DNA of 64,000 nucleotides from Candidatus Acidulodesulfobacterium acidiphilum. Lineage in GTDB: Bacteria > SZUA-79 > Acidulodesulfobacterales > Acidulodesulfobacteraceae. The position numbers were made by a program, and so were the translations under genes. Shown in pieces: positions 17,875 through 26,527 of the stretch; within the stretch, counting starts at the first letter, position 1, and every line of letters begins with the position of its first letter. A model generated the notes under the pieces. That model saw nothing but the letters and a program-made list of their open reading frames with translations. It did not search any database and had not been told where the DNA came from. The stretch covers positions 11,559 to 75,558 of the forward strand of contig SHMQ01000011.1 of assembly GCA_008534395.1 (NCBI GenBank), read 5' to 3'.

Positions 17875-18354
17875 TTATTTTAAAGATTCAAGATATTCCG
17901 CAACGGTTTTTAACTGAGTCGGATTTAGGTTATGATTTGGCATCATAGTGGTCTTATCGTGAACTTTAGGGGTATTGATCTGAACTTCAAGCCAATGTAT
18001 AGAATGGCCTTTTGTTCCTTCTTTGTCGAGATTTGGACCTATAGTTCCGCCTTTCCCGTTAATTACGTGGCATCCCGTGCATCCCTGAGCGTTAATAATT
18101 TTCAATGCGGCGGTTTTTAAATTTCCGGCTGCCGGTTTGGGAGCGGATGCAGTTTTTGCTTTTGTTTTAGAAGTTTTCGATGTTTTTTTAGCTGCTTTTT
18201 TAGCGGCTTTAGCTGCTTTTTTAGCGGTTTTTTTGGCCGGTTTAGTCGGTGCAGCCGGTTTTTTTGCGCAACCGTAAAGACTGAAGCTTACCAATACTAA
18301 AAATAATGCGGTAAATAAAACGGTTAATCCTTTTTTTCCTTTCAATGCTTTCAA
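17875..18354 (-). CDS. Lipoprotein mono-haem c-type cytochrome with Lys/Ala-rich linker
   Basis: The 159-residue protein has a lipoprotein signal with lipobox LYGC (Cys about residue 29). A highly basic Lys/Ala/Thr linker follows (residues ~31-75, histone-H1-like KKAAKAAKKAAKK). A small class I cytochrome c domain comes next with the haem motif CTGCH and a distal Met in MMPNH. The cytochrome is thus tethered to a membrane on a long positively charged arm and probably shuttles electrons in the periplasm. Start is TTG, 7 bp after GGGAGGG. A clear terminator follows, so it is monocistronic. Its partner oxidoreductase is not in the window. Confidence 0.88.
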   Translation of the reverse strand: MKALKGKKGLTVLFTALFLVLVSFSLYGCAKKPAAPTKPAKKTAKKAAKAAKKAAKKTSKTSKTKAKTASAPKPAAGNLKTAALKIINAQGCTGCHVINGKGGTIGPNLDKEGTKGHSIHWLEVQINTPKVHDKTTMMPNHNLNPTQLKTVAEYLESLK

Positions 18355-18591
18355 TTTCTTACCCTCCCTAATTAATTAAAAATTAAATTAAATTTATAAT
18401 CGTATTACCATCACTTGTTAAATTAATTCAAAAAAAATGATTAAAATTATATGAAGTATATACTATACTGCATGTATCGATATGTAGTATGGTATATTTA
18501 TAAATACGATATAACATTTGTTTCAGTCTTTCATTGACTTATTATTTTAATATATAATATAACTATTTTTAAATTTGTCAATAAATTTTTT

Positions 18592-21024
18592 TTATAAATT
18601 TATATTTATAATTTTTAATCCTTCAGGCAGCAAACCATTTATTTTATCTTTTAAATCGGTCAAATTCATAGATGCGGCATGAATTTTTGGAATTCTCCCC
18701 TTAATGTACAGCTCGTCGCTTTCCGACATAAAAGGTATCGGGTTGGAAAAACTTAGTTTCGGTCTCAAAGTATATTCGGATTCTTTATATAACAGCGGAA
18801 TTTTTATTATCCTGAAAGCTTTAAGCAGTATTTTAACGGTTTCCAAATGTCCGAGATATTTTGCTATTCCTCTTTTTGAATATGTAAAAGTTATTTCTGA
18901 AAACGGAACGGTTTTAACTTTAATATCATTATTGCCGTTAAAATTATAGAGTTCTACGCTGTTTATGCCGGTTTTATTAAAAAAGACGTCTTTATTTATA
19001 CTGCTGTCATAATTATCATTTACGCCACTATTTTTATCTTTTTCATTTTCATTATTTTTAATATTATTTTTATGCATTTTTACATTTGCGGCTTTTGATG
19101 AATAAACCGGACTTACGGTTTTAAAATCGCATACTCCGCATAAGCAGCATATTTTTCTGCAGTTTTGGGTAGAAAGGTATTCTCCGTCTATTTCGGAATT
19201 AAAATAATAAATAGATTTAGCATTTTGCATGTAAGATTTTTTATATTCTTCTTTCAAAAATTTTTTATCGACCAGAATATCGATAAAATCCCACGGCAGC
19301 GAGTCGTTTATATTTTTTTCTTCATATAGATATTTAAAATAACCCTGATAAGATTGATAATCGTTTCCATGGCTAAACTTGTTTTCGTTTTGATTCCGGT
19401 TTTCGGTTTCTATCGCTTTTATCCATGCATCAAAGTTGAAAAGCCTCGACTCGCTGTCGTAAACGGCTCCCGATTTGTACGCCTTATAGATAATTTTAGA
19501 CGTAAATTCATCCCCTCTCGATATCAGCGCTTCTACAAAACTCACCCTGGGATCCTGATATTTAAAATTTACGTTCAGCGGTTTTAATATCTTTTTTAAA
19601 TAATTTATTTTAAAGCTAAGCGCTTCTTCTTTTTCCATAGGAAACCACTGAAAAGGAGTATGCGGTTTTGGAACGAAGTTATTGACGTTCACGGTAACGT
19701 TAAGTCCTTTTGCCGCTTTTTTTATTTTTACTATTAAAGAGGCTATTCCGTCCAAGTCGGCGATTCTTTCAAAAGGAAGACCTATCATAAAATAAAGTTT
19801 TAAAGACTTATATCCTTTTTGAGAAAGCCCTGCTGCTTCATTAAGCAGATCAGTTTCGGATATATTTTTATTTATGATATTTCTTAGTCTCTGGGTTCCG
19901 GCTTCCGGAGCCAGCGTAAAATTTGTTTTTTTTACTGCGGCGGTTTTTTTAAGTATATTTTCGCTTAATGAGCCGATTCTCATAGACGGAAACGACATCG
20001 ATATCCTCTCTTCGGTAGTTAATTCCGCTAACTCGGAAAGAAGCGGTTCTATTTCGGAATAATCTCCGGTAGAAAGCGAAGACAGCGATATTTCCTCTAA
20101 ACCGGTCGTATGCAACCCGTGTTTTACGGCATTTACTACGGTATCTTTTTTCCTTTCCCTTACCGGCCTGTAAATATAACCGGCCTGGCAGAACCTGCAT
20201 CCGGAAGAACAGCCCCTCGCTATCTCGACGGCAAGCCTGTTGTGGACGGTTTCTATAAGCGGTACGATATGCTTGTTAATATAAACATACTTGTTGGTTT
20301 TAAAATCAAAGTTATAATTTAAATCTATATCGTTAAGTAATGATTTTTTTACGCTTTTTGAAATTCCAGGCACATAAACGCCCCGTATTTCGGCAAGTTT
20401 TCTTTTAACGTAATTTCTGTAATCCGATATATCGACAACGCCTGATTTTAGGTCGTTTTTTGCTTCCAATACCGCATCGCATACCAGGGCGGTAGCAATT
20501 TCGCCGTCTCCTATTATGAAAAAATCCATAAAGTCATTTAACGGCAGAGGGTTAAAAGCGCAAGGTCCGCCCGCTCCAACGAAAGGAGAGTCCGTTCCGG
20601 TTCGGTCTTTAGAAAATAAGGGAATACCCGAAAGTTCAAGCATTAATAATATATTCGTATAGGATAGTTCATACTGAAGCGAAAAACCTGCTATGTCGAA
20701 ATTTTTAATTTCTTCGAAAGATTCTAAAGAAAATAAAGGAATATTATGCTCTTTAAGTTTTGCGTTCATATCCGGATAAGGCAGGTAAACCCTTTCGCAG
20801 GCAATATAATCGACGGAGTTTAAAATATCGTATATTATTCCCATTCCTATATGGCTCATGCCGAGTTCGTAAAAATCGGGGAAAGCCAAAGCAAATTTTA
20901 AAGGAATATTTTTGATATCTTTTATGGTAGTTCCTGTTTCCAAACCCAGATATCTAACCGGTTTCTGGACGAAAGGCAGAACGTCGCCGTTCAGTTTGCT
21001 ATAAAGTTTATGGTTTTTTTTCAT
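18592..21024 (-). CDS. TIGR03960-family B12-binding-like radical-SAM protein fused to a DUF2344 domain
   Basis: The N-terminal part carries the family signature ALAFPDFYELGMSHIG and a B12-binding-like fold. The radical-SAM cluster follows in EIARGCSSGCRFCQAGYIYR (CxxxCxxC). The C-terminus (FTYSKRGIAKYLGHLE… PKLSFSNPIPFM) is the DUF2344/TIGR03936 domain, which is often fused or adjacent to this family. A Cys-rich patch (CRKICCLCGVC) lies between them. The function is unknown, and in other genomes the family is often found near ribonuclease G. A longer frame with a TTG start at 21072 is possible; I prefer the ATG at 21024 because related proteins begin only a short distance before the KPVRYLG motif. 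Confidence 0.85.
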   Translation of the reverse strand: MKKNHKLYSKLNGDVLPFVQKPVRYLGLETGTTIKDIKNIPLKFALAFPDFYELGMSHIGMGIIYDILNSVDYIACERVYLPYPDMNAKLKEHNIPLFSLESFEEIKNFDIAGFSLQYELSYTNILLMLELSGIPLFSKDRTGTDSPFVGAGGPCAFNPLPLNDFMDFFIIGDGEIATALVCDAVLEAKNDLKSGVVDISDYRNYVKRKLAEIRGVYVPGISKSVKKSLLNDIDLNYNFDFKTNKYVYINKHIVPLIETVHNRLAVEIARGCSSGCRFCQAGYIYRPVRERKKDTVVNAVKHGLHTTGLEEISLSSLSTGDYSEIEPLLSELAELTTEERISMSFPSMRIGSLSENILKKTAAVKKTNFTLAPEAGTQRLRNIINKNISETDLLNEAAGLSQKGYKSLKLYFMIGLPFERIADLDGIASLIVKIKKAAKGLNVTVNVNNFVPKPHTPFQWFPMEKEEALSFKINYLKKILKPLNVNFKYQDPRVSFVEALISRGDEFTSKIIYKAYKSGAVYDSESRLFNFDAWIKAIETENRNQNENKFSHGNDYQSYQGYFKYLYEEKNINDSLPWDFIDILVDKKFLKEEYKKSYMQNAKSIYYFNSEIDGEYLSTQNCRKICCLCGVCDFKTVSPVYSSKAANVKMHKNNIKNNENEKDKNSGVNDNYDSSINKDVFFNKTGINSVELYNFNGNNDIKVKTVPFSEITFTYSKRGIAKYLGHLETVKILLKAFRIIKIPLLYKESEYTLRPKLSFSNPIPFMSESDELYIKGRIPKIHAASMNLTDLKDKINGLLPEGLKIININL

Positions 21025-21171
21025 GCTTATGTGATTATGTAATATATTATCATTATATAATATTACGGACAAAAAATTAACGGAAAAATTAAAATAAAAT
21101 AATAAACATTGCTAATAAACTAATAAAATTATGTTGATTTATAAGGAAAAATAATCGTATAATGGTTTAAT

Positions 21172-21888
21172 ATGAATAATACGATTCAGCTTATAGTAAT
21201 TGCAATAATTCCGGTTTTATTCGCCATTATACTTCACGAGGTTTCACACGGCTACGTGGCCCATATTTTCGGCGATGATACCGCAAAAAACGCAGGCAGG
21301 CTGACGCTTAATCCTATTAAACATATCGACCCTTTTGGAACTATACTCCTCCCTTTATTATTAATTTTGGTAGGTTCTCCGTTTTTATTCGGCTATGCAA
21401 AGCCTGTTCCGGTAAATTTTAACGGGCTAAAAAATCCGAAAAGAGATACCGGATTCGTTGCGGCGGCAGGACCGGTCACTAATTTTATTCTGGCTTTTAT
21501 ATGTTTTGTTTTTTTAAAGATTATACTTTTTGAATTTCCGGTTATGAATTTATATCTTGCATATTTTATAAGCCATCTTCACTTTCAGGCAGTGCACGGC
21601 TCCTCTGTTTTTAAATTTTTCGTTTATCCGGTAACTTTTATGCTTTTTATCGGCATAATGATAAATGTAATACTTGGAACGTTTAATTTGATACCTATTC
21701 CTCCTTTGGACGGCGGCAGGATAGCCGTCAGTCTTTTACCAGAGCCTTTTTCTGGTTATTTAAACAAATTAGAACCTTTCGGCATATTTTTAATTTTAAT
21801 ACTGCTTTTAATCGATCCCGGCAATTTTTTAGTGGTTTCTTTTAACTTTATAGTAAACGATATAGTTTTAAAAAATCTTTATTTTTAA
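21172..21888 (+). CDS. Site-2 protease family (M50) intramembrane metallopeptidase
   Basis: The 238-residue integral membrane protein has the zinc motif HEVSHG (HExxH, residues 22-26) in its first helix. The third-ligand region is NLIPIPPLDGGRI in a later helix (Asp about 182), and there are about five hydrophobic segments. No PDZ or CBS domain is fused, so it is the compact class often found beside trpS/scpA genes in deltaproteobacteria and Firmicutes. The scpA gene follows 48 bp downstream on the same strand, which matches that common arrangement. The substrate is unknown. Confidence 0.9.
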   Translation: MNNTIQLIVIAIIPVLFAIILHEVSHGYVAHIFGDDTAKNAGRLTLNPIKHIDPFGTILLPLLLILVGSPFLFGYAKPVPVNFNGLKNPKRDTGFVAAAGPVTNFILAFICFVFLKIILFEFPVMNLYLAYFISHLHFQAVHGSSVFKFFVYPVTFMLFIGIMINVILGTFNLIPIPPLDGGRIAVSLLPEPFSGYLNKLEPFGIFLILILLLIDPGNFLVVSFNFIVNDIVLKNLYF

Positions 21889-21936
21889 TGAATTTACTGT
21901 ATTTTAATTCCGTTATATATATTATAGTTTATAATC

Positions 21937-22911
21937 ATGCATCCGATTAAACGGCAAGATACCGTAACTACTTCTTTAAATTCAAATTCCTTTTATCCCA
22001 AAGTAAACCTCGAAGCCTATAACGGACCTTTAGACCTGCTTTTAACTTTAATTAAAAAAAATAAAATCAATATATACGATATTCCGATAGTCGAAATAAC
22101 GAACCAATATTTGGAAGCTATAGGCATCGGCGAAAAAAGCGGAATTTTGACTAAAGATGAAGACACGGTGGAAGGCATGAACGGAGGCGGCGCCTTAAAT
22201 TTAGATTCCGGCGGCGATTTTATAGTAATGGCGGCGCAGCTTATATATATCAAATCGGTAATGCTTCTGCCTAAACGCAATACCGAAAACGGCGAAGACG
22301 ATGACGGCGATATAGAAGACCCTAGAGCCGAATTGGCAGATATGCTTTTAGAGTATAAGAAAGTAAAAGAAGTTGCCGAATTTTTAAATAACCGCCCTAT
22401 ACTCGGGCGCGACGTGTTCGGAGTTAAAATTATTCAAAACGATGAAGGTGAAGACGAAAACGGCGCTCTTATCGCGCAAAATCAGAATAAAAATAACGGA
22501 GTCGTTTTTGAAGCAAATATATTCATACTTTCTAAATATTTTTACGATAAAATAAAAGAAGCTCAAAACAGGATTAGCGTATACGAAATAGCTAAAGAAA
22601 ACTTTTCCGTAAAAGAAAAAATCATAGAAATAATGGAGAAATTTAACGATAATATTTATTATTTCGAAAATTTTAACGCCGCAGGAAATAACAATAATGC
22701 TATTGCTAATACGGGCAATATAACTTTTGGAATAATCGTAAAAAACAGCCGCACCAAAGATGAATTTTTTACATATTTTCTTGCTGTATTAGAAATGGCA
22801 AGACTGCTCCTTATAAGTATCGATCAGATTCAGCTATTCGGCGATATATATATTGCTCCCGTTTCCGGCAGCCTCGAAACGTACCGTTCAAAAATAGCAA
22901 GCATGAACTAA
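21937..22911 (+). CDS. scpA: Segregation and condensation protein A
   Basis: ScpA is the kleisin that bridges SMC heads in the bacterial condensin complex together with ScpB. The N-terminus has the kleisin signature LEAYNGPLDLLLTLIKKNKI and DIPIVEITNQYLEAI. The FIVMAAQLIYIKSVMLLPK helix and the C-terminal winged helix (EFFTYFLAVLEMARLLLISIDQIQLFGDI) are intact. An acidic insertion lies near residues 120-135. ScpB normally follows directly. Here scpA is followed by repeats and a convergent rluB, so scpB must be elsewhere or lost from this site. Confidence 0.95.
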   Translation: MHPIKRQDTVTTSLNSNSFYPKVNLEAYNGPLDLLLTLIKKNKINIYDIPIVEITNQYLEAIGIGEKSGILTKDEDTVEGMNGGGALNLDSGGDFIVMAAQLIYIKSVMLLPKRNTENGEDDDGDIEDPRAELADMLLEYKKVKEVAEFLNNRPILGRDVFGVKIIQNDEGEDENGALIAQNQNKNNGVVFEANIFILSKYFYDKIKEAQNRISVYEIAKENFSVKEKIIEIMEKFNDNIYYFENFNAAGNNNNAIANTGNITFGIIVKNSRTKDEFFTYFLAVLEMARLLLISIDQIQLFGDIYIAPVSGSLETYRSKIASMN

Positions 22912-22915
22912 TTTT

Positions 22916-22944
22916 TAAAGGGGACAGATTTATTTATTTCTTTA
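22916..22944. repeat. Half-copy repeat (GGGGACAGATTTATTT type)
   Basis: AAAGGGGACAGATTTATTTATTTC sits 5 bp after the scpA stop. It resembles one arm of the palindromic family (GGTGTCAGATT) with GGGACAG in place of GTGTCAG. It precedes the full copy at 22995. Confidence 0.6.
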
Positions 22945-22980
22945 CTCCCGACTGCGTTTGCTAGTTTAGTCGATAAATCG

Positions 22981-23081
22981 AAAAAGGTGTCATGAAAAAG
23001 GTGTCAGATATTATTTTCCGCATACGTAATAGTCAATTTATAAATAAACTACTTGCGGAAAATTAATCTGACACCTTTTTC
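22981..23081. repeat. Palindromic dispersed repeat, copy 3 (CCGC variant)
   Basis: The left arm AAAAAGGTGTCAGATATTATTTTCCGCA (22995-23022) and the right arm TGCGGAAAATTAATCTGACACCTTTTTC (23054-23081) are inverted copies. A partial left arm lies just before it (22981-22994). It separates the convergent scpA and rluB genes, so its hairpin could also act as a bidirectional terminator. Confidence 0.88.
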
Positions 23082-23142
23082 GCTTGACGGCAAACCGAAG
23101 CAGAAAAATATTTATTTATTTGCGCTGCCTCATATTAACATA

Positions 23143-24042
23143 TTAATCCGAGTCTGCGTTAGAAATAGCCAATTCCGCTGTTTTTTTGTTCAATATGCGG
23201 TATTCGCCGGAAGGCAGGTCGCCTATATATAGTCCGCCTATTCTTACTCTTTTAAGCATTAAAATCTTAAGATTAAAAAACTCCATAAGTCGTCTTATTT
23301 CACGGTTTTTTCCGTGGGTTAAATCGACCGACAGTATAAATTTATTTGGATTTTTTCTGACTATTTTTACGTCGTCAGGTTTTAAAAGACCTGCTTCTTC
23401 AAGTCTGACGCCTTTTTTTATCCTGTTGAAAAGGTCTGAGGTCAGTTCTCCTTTAACTTCTACTATATAGGTTTTTAATACGTCGAATTTTGGATGCGTT
23501 AATTTATACGAAAAATCGCCGTCGTTGGTAAGTATCAGCATGCCCTCACTCATAAAATCGAGTCTGCCCGCAGGAAATATATGCTTGTATTTCAAGGTTT
23601 CTTTTTTCACCAATTCCATGACTGTCTTAAAACCTTCTTCGGATTTTACCGCGGTAATATATCCTTGGGGTTTGTTAAGCATGATATAAATTTTAGGTTC
23701 TTCTTTGAATTTAATTTTTTTACCGTCGACGGAAACTTCGTCGCCGGGTTTAACCGAAACGGCAAGTTTATTTATTTTTTTTCCGTTTATTACGACCCTT
23801 CCCTCTTCTATAATTTCGTCTGCATTTCTCCTTGAAACGCCGGTATGCATAGCTATAAATTTATTTAATCTTATTATTGCGCTTCCTGTGCCGCTTCCCG
23901 TGTCTGACGCAGGCAACGCCGATTTTACAGACTTTACAGATTTTACAGACTTTACAGGCTTTGATTTTTGCGGATTATTATTAGCAGATTTAGGAATCGC
24001 GGAATACTTGGAAGTCTTGTTTATTTTTTTTTCTTTTGTCAA
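23143..24042 (-). CDS. rluB: 23S rRNA pseudouridine synthase, RluB type
   Basis: The protein has an S4 RNA-binding domain ([21 protein letters not shown], about residues 57-77, then VSVDGKKI). The RsuA/RluB catalytic core follows with the Asp-bearing motif [20 protein letters not shown] (catalytic Asp about 163), then [13 protein letters not shown]. Family members isomerise uridine near position 2605 of 23S rRNA; the exact site is inferred. The N-terminal ~55 residues are a low-complexity basic tail with four KSV repeats encoded by tandem DNA repeats at ~23925-23960. The start is TTG, 9 bp after GGAGGG. That site lies inside the end of thiG, and the start overlaps the thiG stop (TTGA), so the two are coupled and rluB belongs to the TPP-riboswitch operon. 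Confidence 0.9.
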   Translation of the reverse strand: MTKEKKINKTSKYSAIPKSANNNPQKSKPVKSVKSVKSVKSALPASDTGSGTGSAIIRLNKFIAMHTGVSRRNADEIIEEGRVVINGKKINKLAVSVKPGDEVSVDGKKIKFKEEPKIYIMLNKPQGYITAVKSEEGFKTVMELVKKETLKYKHIFPAGRLDFMSEGMLILTNDGDFSYKLTHPKFDVLKTYIVEVKGELTSDLFNRIKKGVRLEEAGLLKPDDVKIVRKNPNKFILSVDLTHGKNREIRRLMEFFNLKILMLKRVRIGGLYIGDLPSGEYRILNKKTAELAISNADSD

Positions 24043-24824
24043 AATACTATTCCCTCCATTTGGGTTGAAGCCTGAGCATAAAGTTTCATGGGGATTCGTC
24101 CCGATAGGTACGCCTGTCTGCCTGCTTCTACAGCTTTTTTCATAGCGTCTGCCATATTAACGGGATCTGCAGCTCCGGCTATCGCCGTGTTAATGAGAAT
24201 TCCGTCAACGCCGAGCTCCATGGTTTTGCAAGCATCGGATGCCGTTCCTACTCCAGCATCGACTATTACGGGAACAGAGACCGTTTCTTTAATTATTTTT
24301 ATGTTATACGGATTTTTTATGCCTAAACCTGAACCTATAGGAGAAGCAAGCGGCATAACTACAGGACATCCAATGTCTTCAAGTTTTTTTGCAAGGACAG
24401 GATCGTCCATCATATAAGGCATAACCGTAAATCCTTCTTTAACTAAAATTTTTGCCGCCTTTAACAGTTCTTCATTGTCGGGATAAAGGGTTTTTTGATC
24501 GCCTATCACTTCCAATTTTACGAGGTCTGTTCTAAAAACGTCTAATTCTCTCGCAAGCAACAAAGTGTTTACCGCGTCTTCTGCCGTGTAGCATCCTGCG
24601 GTATTCGGTAAAAGAATATACTTATCAAGGTCAATATAAGACAATAAATTTTCTTTGGCGTTAAAGTTGATTCTTCTTACGGCGACGGTTATTATTTCTG
24701 CTCCGGAAATATCCGCCGCCTCTTTCATTGTTTGAAAGTCGGGATATTTTCCTGTTCCGATAAGCAGTCTCGAGTCAAATTCGTATTTTCCTATTTTTAA
24801 AATATCGTCTTTTTTTTTCATCAT
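24039..24824 (-). CDS. thiG: Thiazole synthase ThiG
   Basis: ThiG builds the thiazole phosphate ring of thiamine from deoxyxylulose phosphate, ThiS-thiocarboxylate and dehydroglycine. The 261-residue protein has [14 protein letters not shown] and the AAVRR-like VAVRRIN. It also has [34 protein letters not shown] and [20 protein letters not shown], all standard for the family. A strong GAGGAGG site precedes the ATG. ThiS lies upstream and rluB overlaps its 3' end. A short half-repeat sits between thiS and thiG. Confidence 0.97.
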   Translation of the reverse strand: MMKKKDDILKIGKYEFDSRLLIGTGKYPDFQTMKEAADISGAEIITVAVRRINFNAKENLLSYIDLDKYILLPNTAGCYTAEDAVNTLLLARELDVFRTDLVKLEVIGDQKTLYPDNEELLKAAKILVKEGFTVMPYMMDDPVLAKKLEDIGCPVVMPLASPIGSGLGIKNPYNIKIIKETVSVPVIVDAGVGTASDACKTMELGVDGILINTAIAGAADPVNMADAMKKAVEAGRQAYLSGRIPMKLYAQASTQMEGIVF

Positions 24825-24856
24825 TTTATATAACCTCCTCTTTTATTTAAATTAAA

Positions 24857-24896
24857 ATAAATAAATCTGACACCTTTTTTTGACACCTTTTTTTCC
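24857..24896. repeat. Half-copy of the dispersed repeat inside the thi operon
   Basis: AATAAATAAATCTGACACC followed by a T run and a second TGACACCTTTTTTT lies in the 77-bp gap between thiS and thiG. It is one arm plus a partial duplicate of the palindromic family; no inverted partner is present. Confidence 0.7.
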
Positions 24897-24901
24897 TTTT
24901 T

Positions 24902-25105
24902 TTATCCTCCTGGAGCTATAGTTACCATGTCTATTTTATCGTTCTCTTTTAACGTGAATTCTGCGTAACAATTTTTGGAAATTATGGTTTTATTTACTGC
25001 AACGGCAGTGCTTTTTATATTAAGTTTGAGTTCGTCGATTAGTTTTTGAATCGTAATACCGTTTTGTTCGACTATATATTCGTTTCCGTTTAATTCTATT
25101 TTCAT
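24902..25105 (-). CDS. thiS: Sulfur carrier protein ThiS
   Basis: This 67-residue ubiquitin-fold protein carries sulfur as a C-terminal thiocarboxylate for thiazole formation. It begins MKIELNGNEYIV and has the family AVAVNKTII strand. It ends in the required di-glycine (VTIAPGG). The start overlaps the stop of the upstream CofH-like gene (ATGA). The adenylyltransferase ThiF needed to activate it is not in this operon. Confidence 0.95.
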   Translation of the reverse strand: MKIELNGNEYIVEQNGITIQKLIDELKLNIKSTAVAVNKTIISKNCYAEFTLKENDKIDMVTIAPGG

Positions 25106-26265
25106 AAAATTTTATTATTATTTTTTTCGTATATATAATTATATACGGTATCCCTTCTGACCGGAGTTTTGCCGGCATGTTTTATTAAATTTATTATTTC
25201 TTTTTCCTCTAAAAATTCACCGAATTTACCTCCGGCGCTTTTAGTTATGTTTTCTTCCATTAAAGTCCCGCCGAAATCGTTAATGCCGCAATCAAGAGAT
25301 TTTAAAGCCGCGGACACGCCTATTTTAGGCCAGCTTGTCTGAATATTTTTAAAATTGTCCAAGAAAAGCCTTAAAATTGCATAAAATTTAAACACTCTTT
25401 TTTCGCCGATTATTTTCTTTCCGTTTATCGACTTTCCTAAAGACGTTTTGGGAGAAATAAACGGCAGAGCTATAAATTCCGTAAATCCGCCGGTTTCATC
25501 CTGCAAACGTCTTATAATACTTAAATGATAAGCCAAATCTCCGCTTGATTCTATATGTCCGAAAAGCACCGTAGCAGACGTTTTAACGCCGAGTAAATGC
25601 GCCGTTTTTATTATTTTCATCCACTCTGCCGTATTTATCTTTTGCGGGCATATCTTTTTTCTTGTTTCTTCGGCTAAAATTTCAGCGGCAGTTCCGGGCA
25701 TGGAATTAACGCCGCAATCAACTAATTTTTCGATAACCCGCGCATACGTCATACCCGTTGTTTCGGAAAGTTCGTAAATTTCCTGAGGCGAAAAAGCATG
25801 TATATGAAGTTTCGGAAAATTATTTCTTACCGTTTTAATTAAATCAAAATAATAATCCGGATTTAATTTCAATTCCGGATTTATTCCGCCTGTTACGCAT
25901 ATTTCGTTAATACTGATGCTTTTTACGCCCTCCGAAATTTTCTCGATTATCTTATCGTAATCTAATAAAAAAGCGTCTTTAGAATTTTTTGTTCTTTTGT
26001 ATCCGCAAAATTTGCAATTTAAACCGCAAATATTAGTAAAATTAATATTTCTGTTAACGACGTAAGAAACTTTATCGGAATTAATTTTTTTATTTAGCGT
26101 ATCTGCCGTAAAAATAATTTCCTCAATAGCTTTCTCTTCCTGCTCTTCAAGCAGTATAAGCAAATCATCGCTATCAAGTCTTTTGCCGGATAAAGCTTTT
26201 TGCAAAATATAATCCGGTTCGATTTTATGTGTTTTACTATTTTTATTATTCGACAAATTAAGCAT
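25102..26265 (-). CDS. CofH-like radical-SAM enzyme in the thiazole operon
   Basis: The 387-residue protein has the radical-SAM cluster NICGLNCKFCGYKR (CxxxCxxC) after NRNINFTN. It also has CofH-type signatures: EICVTGGINPEL, LHIHAFSPQEIYE, NSMPGTAAEIL, GGFTEFIALPF, DFGGTLMEENITKSAGG. CofH (FO synthase subunit 2) cleaves tyrosine and joins the hydroxybenzyl fragment to a pyrimidine in F420 synthesis. Here the gene follows a TPP riboswitch, overlaps thiS (ATGA) and heads the thiS-thiG set, the place normally taken by ThiH. ThiH also cleaves tyrosine to dehydroglycine, so this enzyme may supply ThiG. That role is inference; the alternatives are a true CofH or MqnE-like enzyme. Confidence 0.85.
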   Translation of the reverse strand: MLNLSNNKNSKTHKIEPDYILQKALSGKRLDSDDLLILLEEQEEKAIEEIIFTADTLNKKINSDKVSYVVNRNINFTNICGLNCKFCGYKRTKNSKDAFLLDYDKIIEKISEGVKSISINEICVTGGINPELKLNPDYYFDLIKTVRNNFPKLHIHAFSPQEIYELSETTGMTYARVIEKLVDCGVNSMPGTAAEILAEETRKKICPQKINTAEWMKIIKTAHLLGVKTSATVLFGHIESSGDLAYHLSIIRRLQDETGGFTEFIALPFISPKTSLGKSINGKKIIGEKRVFKFYAILRLFLDNFKNIQTSWPKIGVSAALKSLDCGINDFGGTLMEENITKSAGGKFGEFLEEKEIINLIKHAGKTPVRRDTVYNYIYEKNNNKIL

Positions 26266-26369
26266 TGTAATATATCTTCAATTTATTGCTTAAAGCTTAA
26301 TGTATTATGCCTGAAGATAAAGCTTTTGGAAAGAAAAACTGCAGAAAAGAAAAAGTAAGCAGAAAGTCT

Positions 26370-26468
26370 ATCTTCCCTACGACGGCATTATCCGTATCAG
26401 GTTCAAAGGGTTGCGTGCTTTAACGGCTACGCTCTCAGCCATAGTTACAATAATACGGCACCCCTGAT
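26370..26468 (-). promoter_or_regulatory. TPP (THI-box) riboswitch
   Basis: Read on the minus strand, the conserved THI elements are in order: TCAGGGGTGCC at the 5' end, GGCTGAGAGCG, then ACCCTTTGAACCTGATACGG and ATAATGCCG with CGTAGGGAA at the 3' end. It lies about 105 bp upstream of the CofH-like gene that heads the thiS-thiG-rluB operon, so thiamine pyrophosphate should repress the set. The expression platform (terminator or start-site masking) was not resolved. Confidence 0.95.
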
Positions 26469-26527
26469 TTCATTGCATACCGACCTAAAACATATAAACT
26501 ATCGATATATTATAAATTATACCATTA

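Noticed and set aside
23705-24145. Open frame on the plus strand across rluB and thiG
   Set aside because: It is antisense to two well-supported genes, and its FTD repeats merely reflect the KSV tandem repeat of rluB.
25102-26265. Annotation of this gene as ThiH (2-iminoacetate synthase)
   Set aside because: Context suggests ThiH, but the motifs (NSMPGTAAEIL, GGFTEFIALPF, GGTLMEEN) belong to the CofH/MqnE group; the name was therefore not used.
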